A stretch of DNA of 12,825 nt from Lachnospiraceae bacterium (GTDB lineage Bacteria; Bacillota_A; Clostridia; Lachnospirales; Lachnospiraceae): contig JAFSFU010000323.1 of the NCBI GenBank assembly GCA_017435025.1, forward strand, positions 1 through 12,825, in the 5' to 3' direction. The stretch's first letter is position 1. The number at the start of each line of letters is the position of its first letter. Under the pieces are notes generated by a model. It was not told where the DNA came from and did not search any database. It saw only the letters and a list, made by a program, of their open reading frames with translations. A program made the position numbers and the translations under genes. Shown in pieces: positions 1-5,293 of this stretch.

Positions 1-1
1 A

Positions 2-136
2 GGCTGTGGGTCTGTTTTGAATCCGGGAACCGTGATTGGGCGTGGAAGCAATATTTATCCGCTGTCCAGTGTGCGTGGTACGGTAGACTCCAATTCCATT
101 TATAAAAAACATGGCGAAATTGTCGAAAAGAATTAA
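2..136 (+). CDS. C-terminal end of a left-handed beta-helix (hexapeptide-repeat) protein, partial
   Basis: Only the last 44 codons are present; the 5' part lies outside the window. The frame ends in TAA at 134-136. The visible residues include NPGTVIGRGSNIYPLSSVRG, with the spaced small and aliphatic residues (PGTVIG, GSNIYP) of left-handed beta-helix coils as found in acyltransferases and in the C-terminal domain of sugar-nucleotide pyrophosphorylases. The tail then leaves the helix with NSIYKKHGEIVEKN. I recall similar endings in clostridial proteins annotated as UDP-N-acetylglucosamine pyrophosphorylase-like, but that is memory and not a search. The enzymatic activity cannot be decided from this fragment. 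The gene is followed closely by a bidirectional terminator at 145-192, so it is the last gene of its unit. Confidence 0.6.
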   Translation, partial: GCGSVLNPGTVIGRGSNIYPLSSVRGTVDSNSIYKKHGEIVEKN

Positions 137-144
137 TCAGAGAT

Positions 145-192
145 AAAACCTCCGTTTCCAGCAGCGTTGATCACTGCTGAACGGAGGTTTTT
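145..192. terminator. Bidirectional intrinsic terminator between convergent genes
   Basis: A 12-base arm at 145-156 (AAAACCTCCGTT) pairs perfectly with 180-191. Inside it CAGCAG (159-164) pairs with CTGCTG (174-179), with a two-base bulge and a 9-base loop. A T run ends the hairpin on the plus strand, and the A run at 145-148 gives a short T run on the minus strand. It can therefore stop both the plus-strand gene ending at 136 and the minus-strand lipoprotein gene ending at 202. Confidence 0.88.
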
Positions 193-201
193 CTATAGAA
201 T

Positions 202-1017
202 CTATTTGCTGTCGGCATTAAATTCAACGATGAAGTAATCGCCAAGTGCGTGTGGTACCGGAACGGATATATATATTTTACCTTGATTCTCATAGGAGTA
301 GGATTCCGGGAAAACATCGGAACTATCTGAAAAATCACATGTTTTTAAGATTTCCCATAAATGATTGATTTCTTCTGTTTCCAGGTATTCTTCGATCGCT
401 GTCTGATCTGCAGAATCGGTAATCACACAATCATCAGAGAGAATATAGCCGGCCATGGTATATGGATCTGCATAATCAGAAAGTCTTTGAATGGTTCCTT
501 TTGATAAGTTTACAGTCAGTGTATAATAGAGTGCTGTTGGATGCGCTGCGTTTTCGGCATTGTACTCGCCTGTAAATACCAGAACGGCTTTGCTTCGATC
601 CAAAGATACAACCTCGCATTCAACATCAAGATAGTCTTTTGTTGGATCCAGTTCGTAGGCAGATATGATCTGTGTTGCTTTTTCCTTAATGAGCTCATTG
701 ATTGCGGTTTCCGATTTCTGGTCTTTTAAGTTTGTTAAGATTGGATATTCAATGGATACACTGCCTTCTTTAAATGTAGCGATCTGTGAGCGGACGCTCA
801 GTGCTTCGGAAGGCTTCACTCCGGTCGTTTCTTTGGCTGCTTCCGTTGTCTCCGGGGCAGCAGTCGTTTCAGCGGCCATAGTTTCAATTGCAGGAGTTGT
901 TTCGGTATTTGCTTCGTGGATACCGCTAAGGTCAACCGTTTCTTTGCTTTTGCATCCGGACATTGTAAATGCAGCGATTATCATAAGGGCAACCAGAATA
1001 TGAGAACGTTTTTTCAT
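202..1017 (-). CDS. Secreted lipoprotein with Thr/Glu/Ala-rich linker and PdaC/RsiV-like domain
   Basis: This 271-residue protein is predicted to be anchored on the outer face of the cytoplasmic membrane. Residues 1-21 are a signal peptide (MKKR, then a hydrophobic stretch) ending in a lipobox TMSGC, with the lipidated cysteine at C22. Residues about 32-68 form a low-complexity linker rich in Thr, Glu and Ala with repeated ETT units, probably spanning the cell wall. Residues about 80-271 are a compact domain. Its pattern (SIEYPILTNL, later GEYNAENAAHPTALYYTLTV and a following LSDYAD) resembles the DUF4163/DUF3298 domains of PdaC and RsiV-type proteins; I assign this from memory with moderate confidence, and catalytic activity is not evident. 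The start is set by AGGAGG (plus-strand 1025-1030), 7 bases before the ATG. It is monocistronic, divergent from the purine operon, and ends at a bidirectional terminator. Confidence 0.82.
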   Translation of the reverse strand: MKKRSHILVALMIIAAFTMSGCKSKETVDLSGIHEANTETTPAIETMAAETTAAPETTEAAKETTGVKPSEALSVRSQIATFKEGSVSIEYPILTNLKDQKSETAINELIKEKATQIISAYELDPTKDYLDVECEVVSLDRSKAVLVFTGEYNAENAAHPTALYYTLTVNLSKGTIQRLSDYADPYTMAGYILSDDCVITDSADQTAIEEYLETEEINHLWEILKTCDFSDSSDVFPESYSYENQGKIYISVPVPHALGDYFIVEFNADSK

Positions 1018-1047
1018 GGTTTTTCCTCCTTTTTCCTCTTTTTTATC

Positions 1048-1056
1048 ATTATATCA
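1048..1056 (-). promoter_or_regulatory. Extended -10 promoter for the lipoprotein gene
   Basis: Read on the minus strand this is TGATATAAT: a perfect TATAAT preceded by the TGN of an extended -10 element. No good -35 hexamer lies 17-18 bases upstream (TATATT at best), which fits an extended -10 promoter. The resulting leader to the ATG at 1017 would be short, about 25 bases, and would contain the ribosome binding site. Confidence 0.55.
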
Positions 1057-1131
1057 GAGAGAGGGGCAAAAATATACTGACAAAATTCGGAACATTTCTT
1101 AATTTTCTGTAAGGTTTTTTGCTTTTTTATG

Positions 1132-1160
1132 TTTGCAACAAACGCAAAATATGGTATGCT
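1132..1160 (+). promoter_or_regulatory. Promoter of the purine operon
   Basis: TTTGCA (1132-1137) and TATGCT (1155-1160) are separated by 17 bases, a plausible sigma-A promoter. Transcription would start near 1167, giving a leader of about 70 bases before the ATG at 1236. That is too short for a purine riboswitch, and I see none of the conserved riboswitch core. Confidence 0.55.
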
Positions 1161-1166
1161 AAAACA

Positions 1167-1179
1167 TAGGTATTACCTA
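1167..1179. promoter_or_regulatory. Operator-like palindrome over the purine operon start site
   Basis: TAGGTA (1167-1172), one T, then TACCTA (1174-1179) form a perfect 6-base inverted repeat. It lies 7 bases downstream of the proposed -10 box and covers the expected transcription start, the usual place for a repressor site. No regulator is identified; the role is inferred from symmetry and position only. Confidence 0.35.
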
Positions 1180-1235
1180 CAAATGGTATAAAAGATAGAA
1201 TGACCACACTTATAAATTTTAAGGAGGAACTTCCG

Positions 1236-1949
1236 ATGAAATTATTATCTCTTGCAGAAGAATTAAAGGGCAATGCTTATCCGGGTAGAGGAATCGTGAT
1301 CGGTAAATCTAAAGACGGTAAGACAGCTGTAACTGCATACTTTATTATGGGAAGAAGCGAAAACAGCAGAAATCGTGTATTCGTTGAAGATGGTGAAGGT
1401 ATCCGTACCCAGGCGTTTGATCCGGCAAAGCTTGAGGATCCGAGCCTGATCATTTATGCGCCGGTACGTGTTCTCGGCAATAAGACAATCGTTACAAACG
1501 GTGATCAGACAGATACGATCTATGAAGGTATGGATAAACAGCTTACATTCGAGCAGTCTTTAAGATGCCGTCAGTATGAACCGGATGGTCCAAACTATAC
1601 ACCACGTATTTCCGGTATTATGCACATTGAAAATGGCAAATATAATTTTGCAATGTCCATCTTAAAGAGCAGCGATGGTAATCCGGAAGCGAACAACCGT
1701 TATACATATGCTTACGAAAATCCGCTTGCAGGTGAGGGTCGATTCATCCACACATACGCAAGAAATGAGAACCCGCTTCCGAGCTTCGAGGGCGAGCCGA
1801 AACGTGTAGAAATCGACGGTGATATCGATACATTTACAAATATGGTTTGGGAGAACTTAAACGAAGAAAACAAAGTATCCCTGTTTGTTCGTTTTATCGA
1901 TATTGAAACAGGCAAATACGAATCCAGAATCATCAACAAGAATAAATAA
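1236..1949 (+). CDS. purO: IMP cyclohydrolase, PurO-type
   Basis: This 237-residue protein is predicted to close the ring of FAICAR to give IMP, the last step of de novo purine synthesis. It matches the IMP cyclohydrolase family first known from archaea (PurO, PF07826) and found in many Clostridia, which is unrelated to the cyclohydrolase half of bifunctional PurH. Visible features are the early PGRGIVIG and YFIMGRSENSRNR segments, the middle PNYTPRISGIMH, and AYENPLAGEGRFIHTY, all typical of this family as I remember it. The start at 1236 is chosen because AAGGAGGA (1221-1228) lies 7 bases before it; an in-frame ATG at 1200 lies upstream of that ribosome binding site and would add 12 poorly conserved residues. 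It is first in an operon with the transformylase that makes its substrate, 21 bases downstream. No bifunctional PurH lies in the window. Confidence 0.88.
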   Translation: MKLLSLAEELKGNAYPGRGIVIGKSKDGKTAVTAYFIMGRSENSRNRVFVEDGEGIRTQAFDPAKLEDPSLIIYAPVRVLGNKTIVTNGDQTDTIYEGMDKQLTFEQSLRCRQYEPDGPNYTPRISGIMHIENGKYNFAMSILKSSDGNPEANNRYTYAYENPLAGEGRFIHTYARNENPLPSFEGEPKRVEIDGDIDTFTNMVWENLNEENKVSLFVRFIDIETGKYESRIINKNK

Positions 1950-1970
1950 TCAATCGAAGGAGTTTTTGAA

Positions 1971-3149
1971 ATGAAGGAAATGGAGTTAAAGTACGGCTGT
2001 AACCCGAACCAGAAGCCGTCTAAGATTTATGTAGAAAACGGTGCGGATCTTCCGATTACTGTATTATCCGGCAGACCGGGTTATATCAATCTGTTAGATG
2101 CATTCAATGGCTGGCAGCTTGTTAGCGAACTGAAGAAGGCAACCGGACTTCCGGCAGCTACATCTTTCAAGCATGTTTCTCCGGCTGGCGCAGCAGTTGG
2201 TCTTCCGATGGATGATGTTCTTAAGAAAATCTACTGGGTAGATGACCTCGGCGAGCTTTCTCCGATGGCATGTGCATACGCAAGAGCAAGAGGCGCAGAT
2301 CGTATGTCTTCCTTTGGTGATTTTATCGCTCTTTCTGATACTTGTGATGCTGATACAGCAAAACTGATCAAGAGAGAGGTTTCTGACGGTGTGATCGCTC
2401 CGTCCTATACAGAGGAAGCTCTCGAGATTCTGAAACAGAAAAAGAACGGCAATTACAATGTGATCCAGATCGATCCGAATTACGTTCCGGACCCGATCGA
2501 GCGCAAGCAGGTATTCGGTGTTACCTTCGAACAGGGTAGAAATAATCTGGATATCAATGCAGATATGCTTTCCAATATTGTAACAGAGAACAAAGAAATG
2601 CCGGAGTCTGCGAAGATGGACCTTGTGATCGCTCTCATTACGTTAAAATATACACAGTCCAACTCTGTATGTTATGTAAAAGGCGGTCAGGCGATCGGTA
2701 TCGGTGCAGGTCAGCAGTCCCGCGTTCATTGTACACGTCTGGCAGGCCAGAAAGCTGATAACTGGCTCTTACGTCAGAACCCGAAGGTATTAAATCTTCC
2801 GTTCCGCGCAGATATCAAACGTGCAGATCGCGACAATGCGATTGATGTTTACATCGGTGATGAGTATATGGATGTTCTTGCGGATGGCGCATGGGAAAGA
2901 GTTTTCACAGAAAAGCCGGAAGTATTCACAAGAGAAGAGAAACGTGCATGGTTAGACCAGATGACAGACGTGGCTCTTGGCTCCGATGCTTTCTTCCCGT
3001 TCGGCGATAATATCGAGAGAGCGAAGAAGAGCGGTGTAAAATACATTGCGCAGCCGGGCGGATCCGTTCGTGATGACAATGTAATCGAAGTTTGTAACAA
3101 ATACGGAATGGCCATGGCATTCACAGGAATTCGTCTGTTCCACCACTAA
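1971..3149 (+). CDS. purH: Stand-alone AICAR formyltransferase (transformylase domain of PurH)
   Basis: This 392-residue cytoplasmic enzyme transfers a formyl group from 10-formyl-tetrahydrofolate to AICAR, giving FAICAR, the substrate of the upstream PurO. It corresponds to the C-terminal transformylase half of PurH/ATIC only; the N-terminal MGS-like cyclohydrolase domain is absent, and the open frame starts right at the transformylase domain (YGCNPNQ). The catalytic Lys-His pair is seen in SFKHVSPAGAAVG (K67, H68). Other conserved segments are YARARGADRMSSFGDF, REVSDGVIAP, KYTQSNSVCY, IGIGAGQQSRVHCTRLAG and SDAFFPFGDN, and the protein ends in LFHH as in other family members. The ribosome binding site GAAGGAG (1956-1962) lies 8 bases before the ATG. 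The symbol purH is used for the activity; the protein is not bifunctional. A hairpin terminator follows. Confidence 0.93.
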   Translation: MKEMELKYGCNPNQKPSKIYVENGADLPITVLSGRPGYINLLDAFNGWQLVSELKKATGLPAATSFKHVSPAGAAVGLPMDDVLKKIYWVDDLGELSPMACAYARARGADRMSSFGDFIALSDTCDADTAKLIKREVSDGVIAPSYTEEALEILKQKKNGNYNVIQIDPNYVPDPIERKQVFGVTFEQGRNNLDINADMLSNIVTENKEMPESAKMDLVIALITLKYTQSNSVCYVKGGQAIGIGAGQQSRVHCTRLAGQKADNWLLRQNPKVLNLPFRADIKRADRDNAIDVYIGDEYMDVLADGAWERVFTEKPEVFTREEKRAWLDQMTDVALGSDAFFPFGDNIERAKKSGVKYIAQPGGSVRDDNVIEVCNKYGMAMAFTGIRLFHH

Positions 3150-3157
3150 TGATAGTT

Positions 3158-3192
3158 ACCGGGCATGGAGAAAGCTGTGCCCGGTTAAATTT
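3158..3192 (+). terminator. Intrinsic terminator after the purine operon
   Basis: ACCGGGCA (3158-3165) pairs perfectly with TGCCCGGT (3178-3185) around a 12-base loop. It is followed by TTAAATTTAT, a weak and interrupted T run. Termination is likely but may be incomplete. Confidence 0.65.
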
Positions 3193-3196
3193 ATGC

Positions 3197-3225
3197 TTGC
3201 AAATAAGTAAAACATGTGTTAAACT
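3197..3225 (+). promoter_or_regulatory. Promoter of tRNA-Leu
   Basis: TTGCAA (3197-3202) and TAAACT (3220-3225) are separated by 17 bases. The start would be near 3232, about 14 bases before the mature tRNA, so the tRNA has its own promoter despite lying just after the purine operon. Confidence 0.6.
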
Positions 3226-3245
3226 ATTTCTCGGTTGAATGACCT

Positions 3246-3328
3246 GCCGGCATGGCGGAATGGCAGACGCATCAGACTCAAAATCTGACGGGGGTAACTT
3301 CGTGCGGGTTCAAGTCCCGCTGCCGGCA
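3246..3328 (+). tRNA. tRNA-Leu, anticodon CAA
   Basis: The acceptor stem GCCGGCA (3246-3252) pairs perfectly with TGCCGGC (3321-3327), with discriminator A3328. The D stem is GCG/CGC with the GG pair at 3262-3263. The anticodon stem TCAGA/TCTGA (3272-3276, 3284-3288) encloses a seven-base loop with anticodon CAA at 3279-3281, reading UUG. A long variable arm (3289-3303), which can pair GGGG with CTTC, marks a class II tRNA and fits leucine. The T arm is GCGGG/CCCGC around TTCAAGT. The 3' CCA is not encoded and must be added after transcription. It stands alone, with no other tRNA gene next to it. Confidence 0.97.
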
Positions 3329-3331
3329 TAT

Positions 3332-3379
3332 AAAACGTTGTAAGTATTGAATGTTCAATATTTGCAGCGTTTTTTTTTT
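3332..3379 (+). terminator. Strong intrinsic terminator of tRNA-Leu
   Basis: Bases 3332-3350 pair continuously with 3355-3373 (19 pairs, three of them G-T wobbles) around a 4-base loop, and the T run extends to 3379. It starts 4 bases after the tRNA's last base. Confidence 0.9.
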
Positions 3380-3410
3380 GCGAGAAAGAATTTTTCGCGA
3401 TAGTGCGCGG

Positions 3411-3435
3411 AGAATGTGTCAAGTCACATTCTTTT
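3411..3435 (+). terminator. Terminator-like hairpin downstream of tRNA-Leu, role uncertain
   Basis: AGAATGTG (3411-3418) pairs perfectly with CACATTCT (3425-3432) around a 6-base loop, followed by a short T run. Another 8-pair hairpin (3380-3387 with 3391-3398) sits between this and the tRNA terminator. They may be backup terminators insulating the methionine gamma-lyase promoter. The rest of 3380-3560 holds only that promoter and the leader. Confidence 0.35.
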
Positions 3436-3468
3436 GCTGTTAAGATTATGATTGTAAAGTAAACCTCG

Positions 3469-3497
3469 TTGATTTCTTAATTAAATTATGCTACACT
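3469..3497 (+). promoter_or_regulatory. Promoter of methionine gamma-lyase gene
   Basis: TTGATT (3469-3474) and TACACT (3492-3497) are separated by 17 bases in an AT-rich spacer. The start would be near 3504, leaving a leader of about 57 bases with no room for, and no sign of, a SAM riboswitch or T-box. Confidence 0.6.
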
Positions 3498-3560
3498 AAT
3501 GTTGTTATAGGGTACTTATGTATTTGATTAAAGCGTAAGCTGTGAAAGGGGTATTATTAT

Positions 3561-4757
3561 ATGGAGTCTAGCAATATGGGAATGGGAACAAAAGCGATTC
3601 ATGCAGGTGTAGAGGGTAAAAATCCGTTTGGTGCATTGACAGCTCCGATCTACCAGACCTCCACTTTCGTATTTGAGAACTGCGAGCAGGGTGGTAATCG
3701 TTTTGCATTAAAAGAACCGGGTCACATTTATACACGTCTTGGCAATCCAACAACAGATCTTCTGGAAAGAAAGGTTGCTGCACTGGAGAATGCAGAGGCG
3801 GCTGTAGCGTTCAGCTCCGGTATGGGTGCGATCGCATCTGTTTTCTGGACAATCTGTAAGGCAGGTGCTCACATTATCGCTGATGGTACTACATATGGTT
3901 GTACTCACGCATTACTGGAACATGGAATGACACGTTACGGTGTTGAGGTTGATTTTGTGAATACTTCCAACCTGGATGAGATCAAAGCGGCTTTAAAACC
4001 GAACACAGTTATGGTATATATTGAAACACCGGCGAACCCGAACTTAAAGATCTGCGATATCAAAGCGGTTTGTGAACTGGCTCACGGATATAACCCTGAA
4101 ATTAAAGTGGTTGCCGACAATACATTTGCAACACCGATCTTAACAAGACCGTTGGAGCTTGGATGTGATGTTGTTATCCATTCAGCTACAAAATATCTGA
4201 ATGGTCATGGTGATGTTATCGCCGGTATGGCAGCTGGTAAAGCTGATTTTATGGCAGATGTTCGCCTTTTCGGTCTTAAGGATATGACCGGTGCTGTTCT
4301 CGGTCCGCAGGAAGCGTTCCTGATCTTAAGAGGTCTTAAGACTCTTGAAATCCGTGTTCAGAGACATTGTGAGAATGCAAAGAAGATTGCCGAGTATCTG
4401 GTTGCAAACCCGAAAGTAGAAAAAGTATATTTCCCGGGTCTTGAGTCTCACGAAGGTCATGAGATTGCAAAAGCACAGATGAGTGATTTTGGCGGTATGG
4501 TAGCATTTGAAGTGAAGGGTGGAAAGGAAGCTGGTATTGCACTCTGTGACAATCTGGAAATGTGTGCGCTGGCTGTATCCCTTGGCGATGCAGAGACTCT
4601 GATCGAGCATCCGGCAAGTATGACTCATTCTCCGTACTCTGCTGAGGAATTGGCAGAATTTGGCATCTCTGAAGGACTTATTCGTCTCAGCGCTGGTCTT
4701 GAGAATGTGGAAGATATTATTGCAGATCTTGAAAAAGGTTTTGCTTGTGTTAAATAA
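3561..4757 (+). CDS. megL: Methionine gamma-lyase (Cys/Met metabolism PLP enzyme)
   Basis: This 398-residue enzyme of the Cys/Met-metabolism PLP family is predicted to split L-methionine into methanethiol, 2-oxobutyrate and ammonia. PLP is bound by K211 in HSATKYLNGHGD, with the phosphate-binding SSGMG (85-89), the aspartate in VADN (D186) that contacts the ring nitrogen, and YTR (57-59) supplied to the neighbouring subunit. Several residues point to methionine gamma-lyase and not cystathionine gamma-lyase: YGCT with Y112 and C114, equivalent to Tyr114/Cys116 of the Pseudomonas putida enzyme, and K240-D241 in LKDMTGAVLGP. Related enzymes such as cystathionine gamma-lyase or homocysteine desulfhydrase share the fold, so the exact substrate range needs assay. 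AAAGGGG (3545-3551) precedes the ATG by 9 bases. The gene has its own promoter and a strong terminator, so it is monocistronic. Confidence 0.87.
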   Translation: MESSNMGMGTKAIHAGVEGKNPFGALTAPIYQTSTFVFENCEQGGNRFALKEPGHIYTRLGNPTTDLLERKVAALENAEAAVAFSSGMGAIASVFWTICKAGAHIIADGTTYGCTHALLEHGMTRYGVEVDFVNTSNLDEIKAALKPNTVMVYIETPANPNLKICDIKAVCELAHGYNPEIKVVADNTFATPILTRPLELGCDVVIHSATKYLNGHGDVIAGMAAGKADFMADVRLFGLKDMTGAVLGPQEAFLILRGLKTLEIRVQRHCENAKKIAEYLVANPKVEKVYFPGLESHEGHEIAKAQMSDFGGMVAFEVKGGKEAGIALCDNLEMCALAVSLGDAETLIEHPASMTHSPYSAEELAEFGISEGLIRLSAGLENVEDIIADLEKGFACVK

Positions 4758-4770
4758 TAGGAATATGTGC

Positions 4771-4805
4771 GGCAGGCTGATCGGTTGATCGGCCTGTCTT
4801 TTTTT
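4771..4805 (+). terminator. Intrinsic terminator of megL
   Basis: GGCAGGCTGATC (4771-4782) pairs with GATCGGCCTGTC (4787-4798) through 12 pairs, two of them wobbles, around a 4-base loop. Seven T's follow. Confidence 0.88.
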
Positions 4806-4840
4806 GATAAAAATGACTTTTTGTACAATTGTTTCGCAGG

Positions 4841-4876
4841 TTGAAATTGAACGTGATTTAGTGTATGATTTATAAT
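4841..4876 (+). promoter_or_regulatory. Overlapping promoters of the polA operon
   Basis: Two overlapping sets are visible: TTGAAA (4841-4846) with TATGAT (4864-4869) at 17 bases, and TTGAAC (4847-4852) with TATAAT (4871-4876) at 18 bases. Both have good hexamers. The leader of about 50 bases carries two purine-rich ribosome-binding-like runs, AAGGAGG (4906-4912) and AAAGGAG (4917-4923); the second is correctly spaced for the ATG at 4932. Confidence 0.6.
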
Positions 4877-4931
4877 AGATTTTGTGTCCTTTGAAGCTGC
4901 TGAGCAAGGAGGATAGAAAGGAGAGTGCCCG

Positions 4932-5285
4932 ATGACTTGTATGGAAGCTGAAAAAATGGTAATTCCTTATATCAATGATGAACTGTCCCCGACGAATTTG
5001 GAAAACTTTCTTGATCACATTGAACACTGTGAGAATTGCAGAGAGGAATTGGAAATACATTATCTGGTTGACGAAGGTCTGAAGAAACTGGACGAAGCGG
5101 ACAGCACCTACGATATTGTAGGAGACCTGCACCGTAAACTGGAAGGTTCTGATCGGATCCTTCAAAAGTTTCTGGCATTTCAGGTTGGACGATATGCAAT
5201 CAGTACATTGATGAGTGTTGCGCTGCTTGTTATGTTTTTCATGCAGCTTCGTATCTGGCATGATACCGGGTTCTTATTCTTTTAG
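4932..5285 (+). CDS. Membrane-anchored zinc-finger (anti-sigma-factor-like) protein
   Basis: This 117-residue protein has a zf-HC2 type N-terminal domain: the H-x3-C-x2-C signature at H29, C33 and C36 (HIEHCENC), with C3 a likely fourth ligand near the start, followed by an acidic helical region (about 40-80). One membrane helix covers about 88-108 and only a few residues remain outside, so the zinc domain should face the cytoplasm. In well-studied cases this architecture belongs to anti-sigma factors that hold an ECF sigma factor, and their gene is normally next to the sigma gene. Here no sigma factor gene is adjacent; the gene instead leads the operon and ends 8 bases before polA. The partner is unknown, and a non-sigma role such as scaffold or metal/redox sensor is equally possible. 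A ribosome binding site (AAAGGAG) lies 8 bases before the ATG. Confidence 0.85.
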   Translation: MTCMEAEKMVIPYINDELSPTNLENFLDHIEHCENCREELEIHYLVDEGLKKLDEADSTYDIVGDLHRKLEGSDRILQKFLAFQVGRYAISTLMSVALLVMFFMQLRIWHDTGFLFF

Positions 5286-5293
5286 GAGTGAAT

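Noticed and set aside
665..1003. A 112-codon plus-strand open frame opposite the lipoprotein
   Set aside because: Its Ala/Val/Ser-rich repeats are just the reverse reading of the Thr/Glu/Ala linker of the lipoprotein.
1084..1096. AATTCGGAACATT as a Bacillus-type PurR box upstream of the purine operon
   Set aside because: It differs from the remembered consensus in the core (CGGAAC for CCGAAC), and no second box in inverted orientation at the usual spacing is present.
1200..1235. In-frame upstream ATG for the IMP cyclohydrolase
   Set aside because: The ribosome binding site lies between this ATG and the one at 1236, so the downstream ATG is the start; the extra residues look like leader sequence.
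3504..3560. SAM riboswitch in the megL leader
   Set aside because: The leader is only about 57 bases and contains just a 3-pair AGC/GCT hairpin; no riboswitch core is visible.
4326..5261. A 311-codon open frame on the minus strand opposite megL and the zinc-finger gene
   Set aside because: It runs through the megL terminator and promoter region and opposite two genes with clear families. It has no family signature and an odd composition rich in Phe, Cys, Ser and Thr, typical of an antisense shadow.
5288..5290. GTG as the start of polA
   Set aside because: It overlaps the AGGAG ribosome binding site; the ATG at 5294 is correctly spaced and gives the usual PolA N-terminus.
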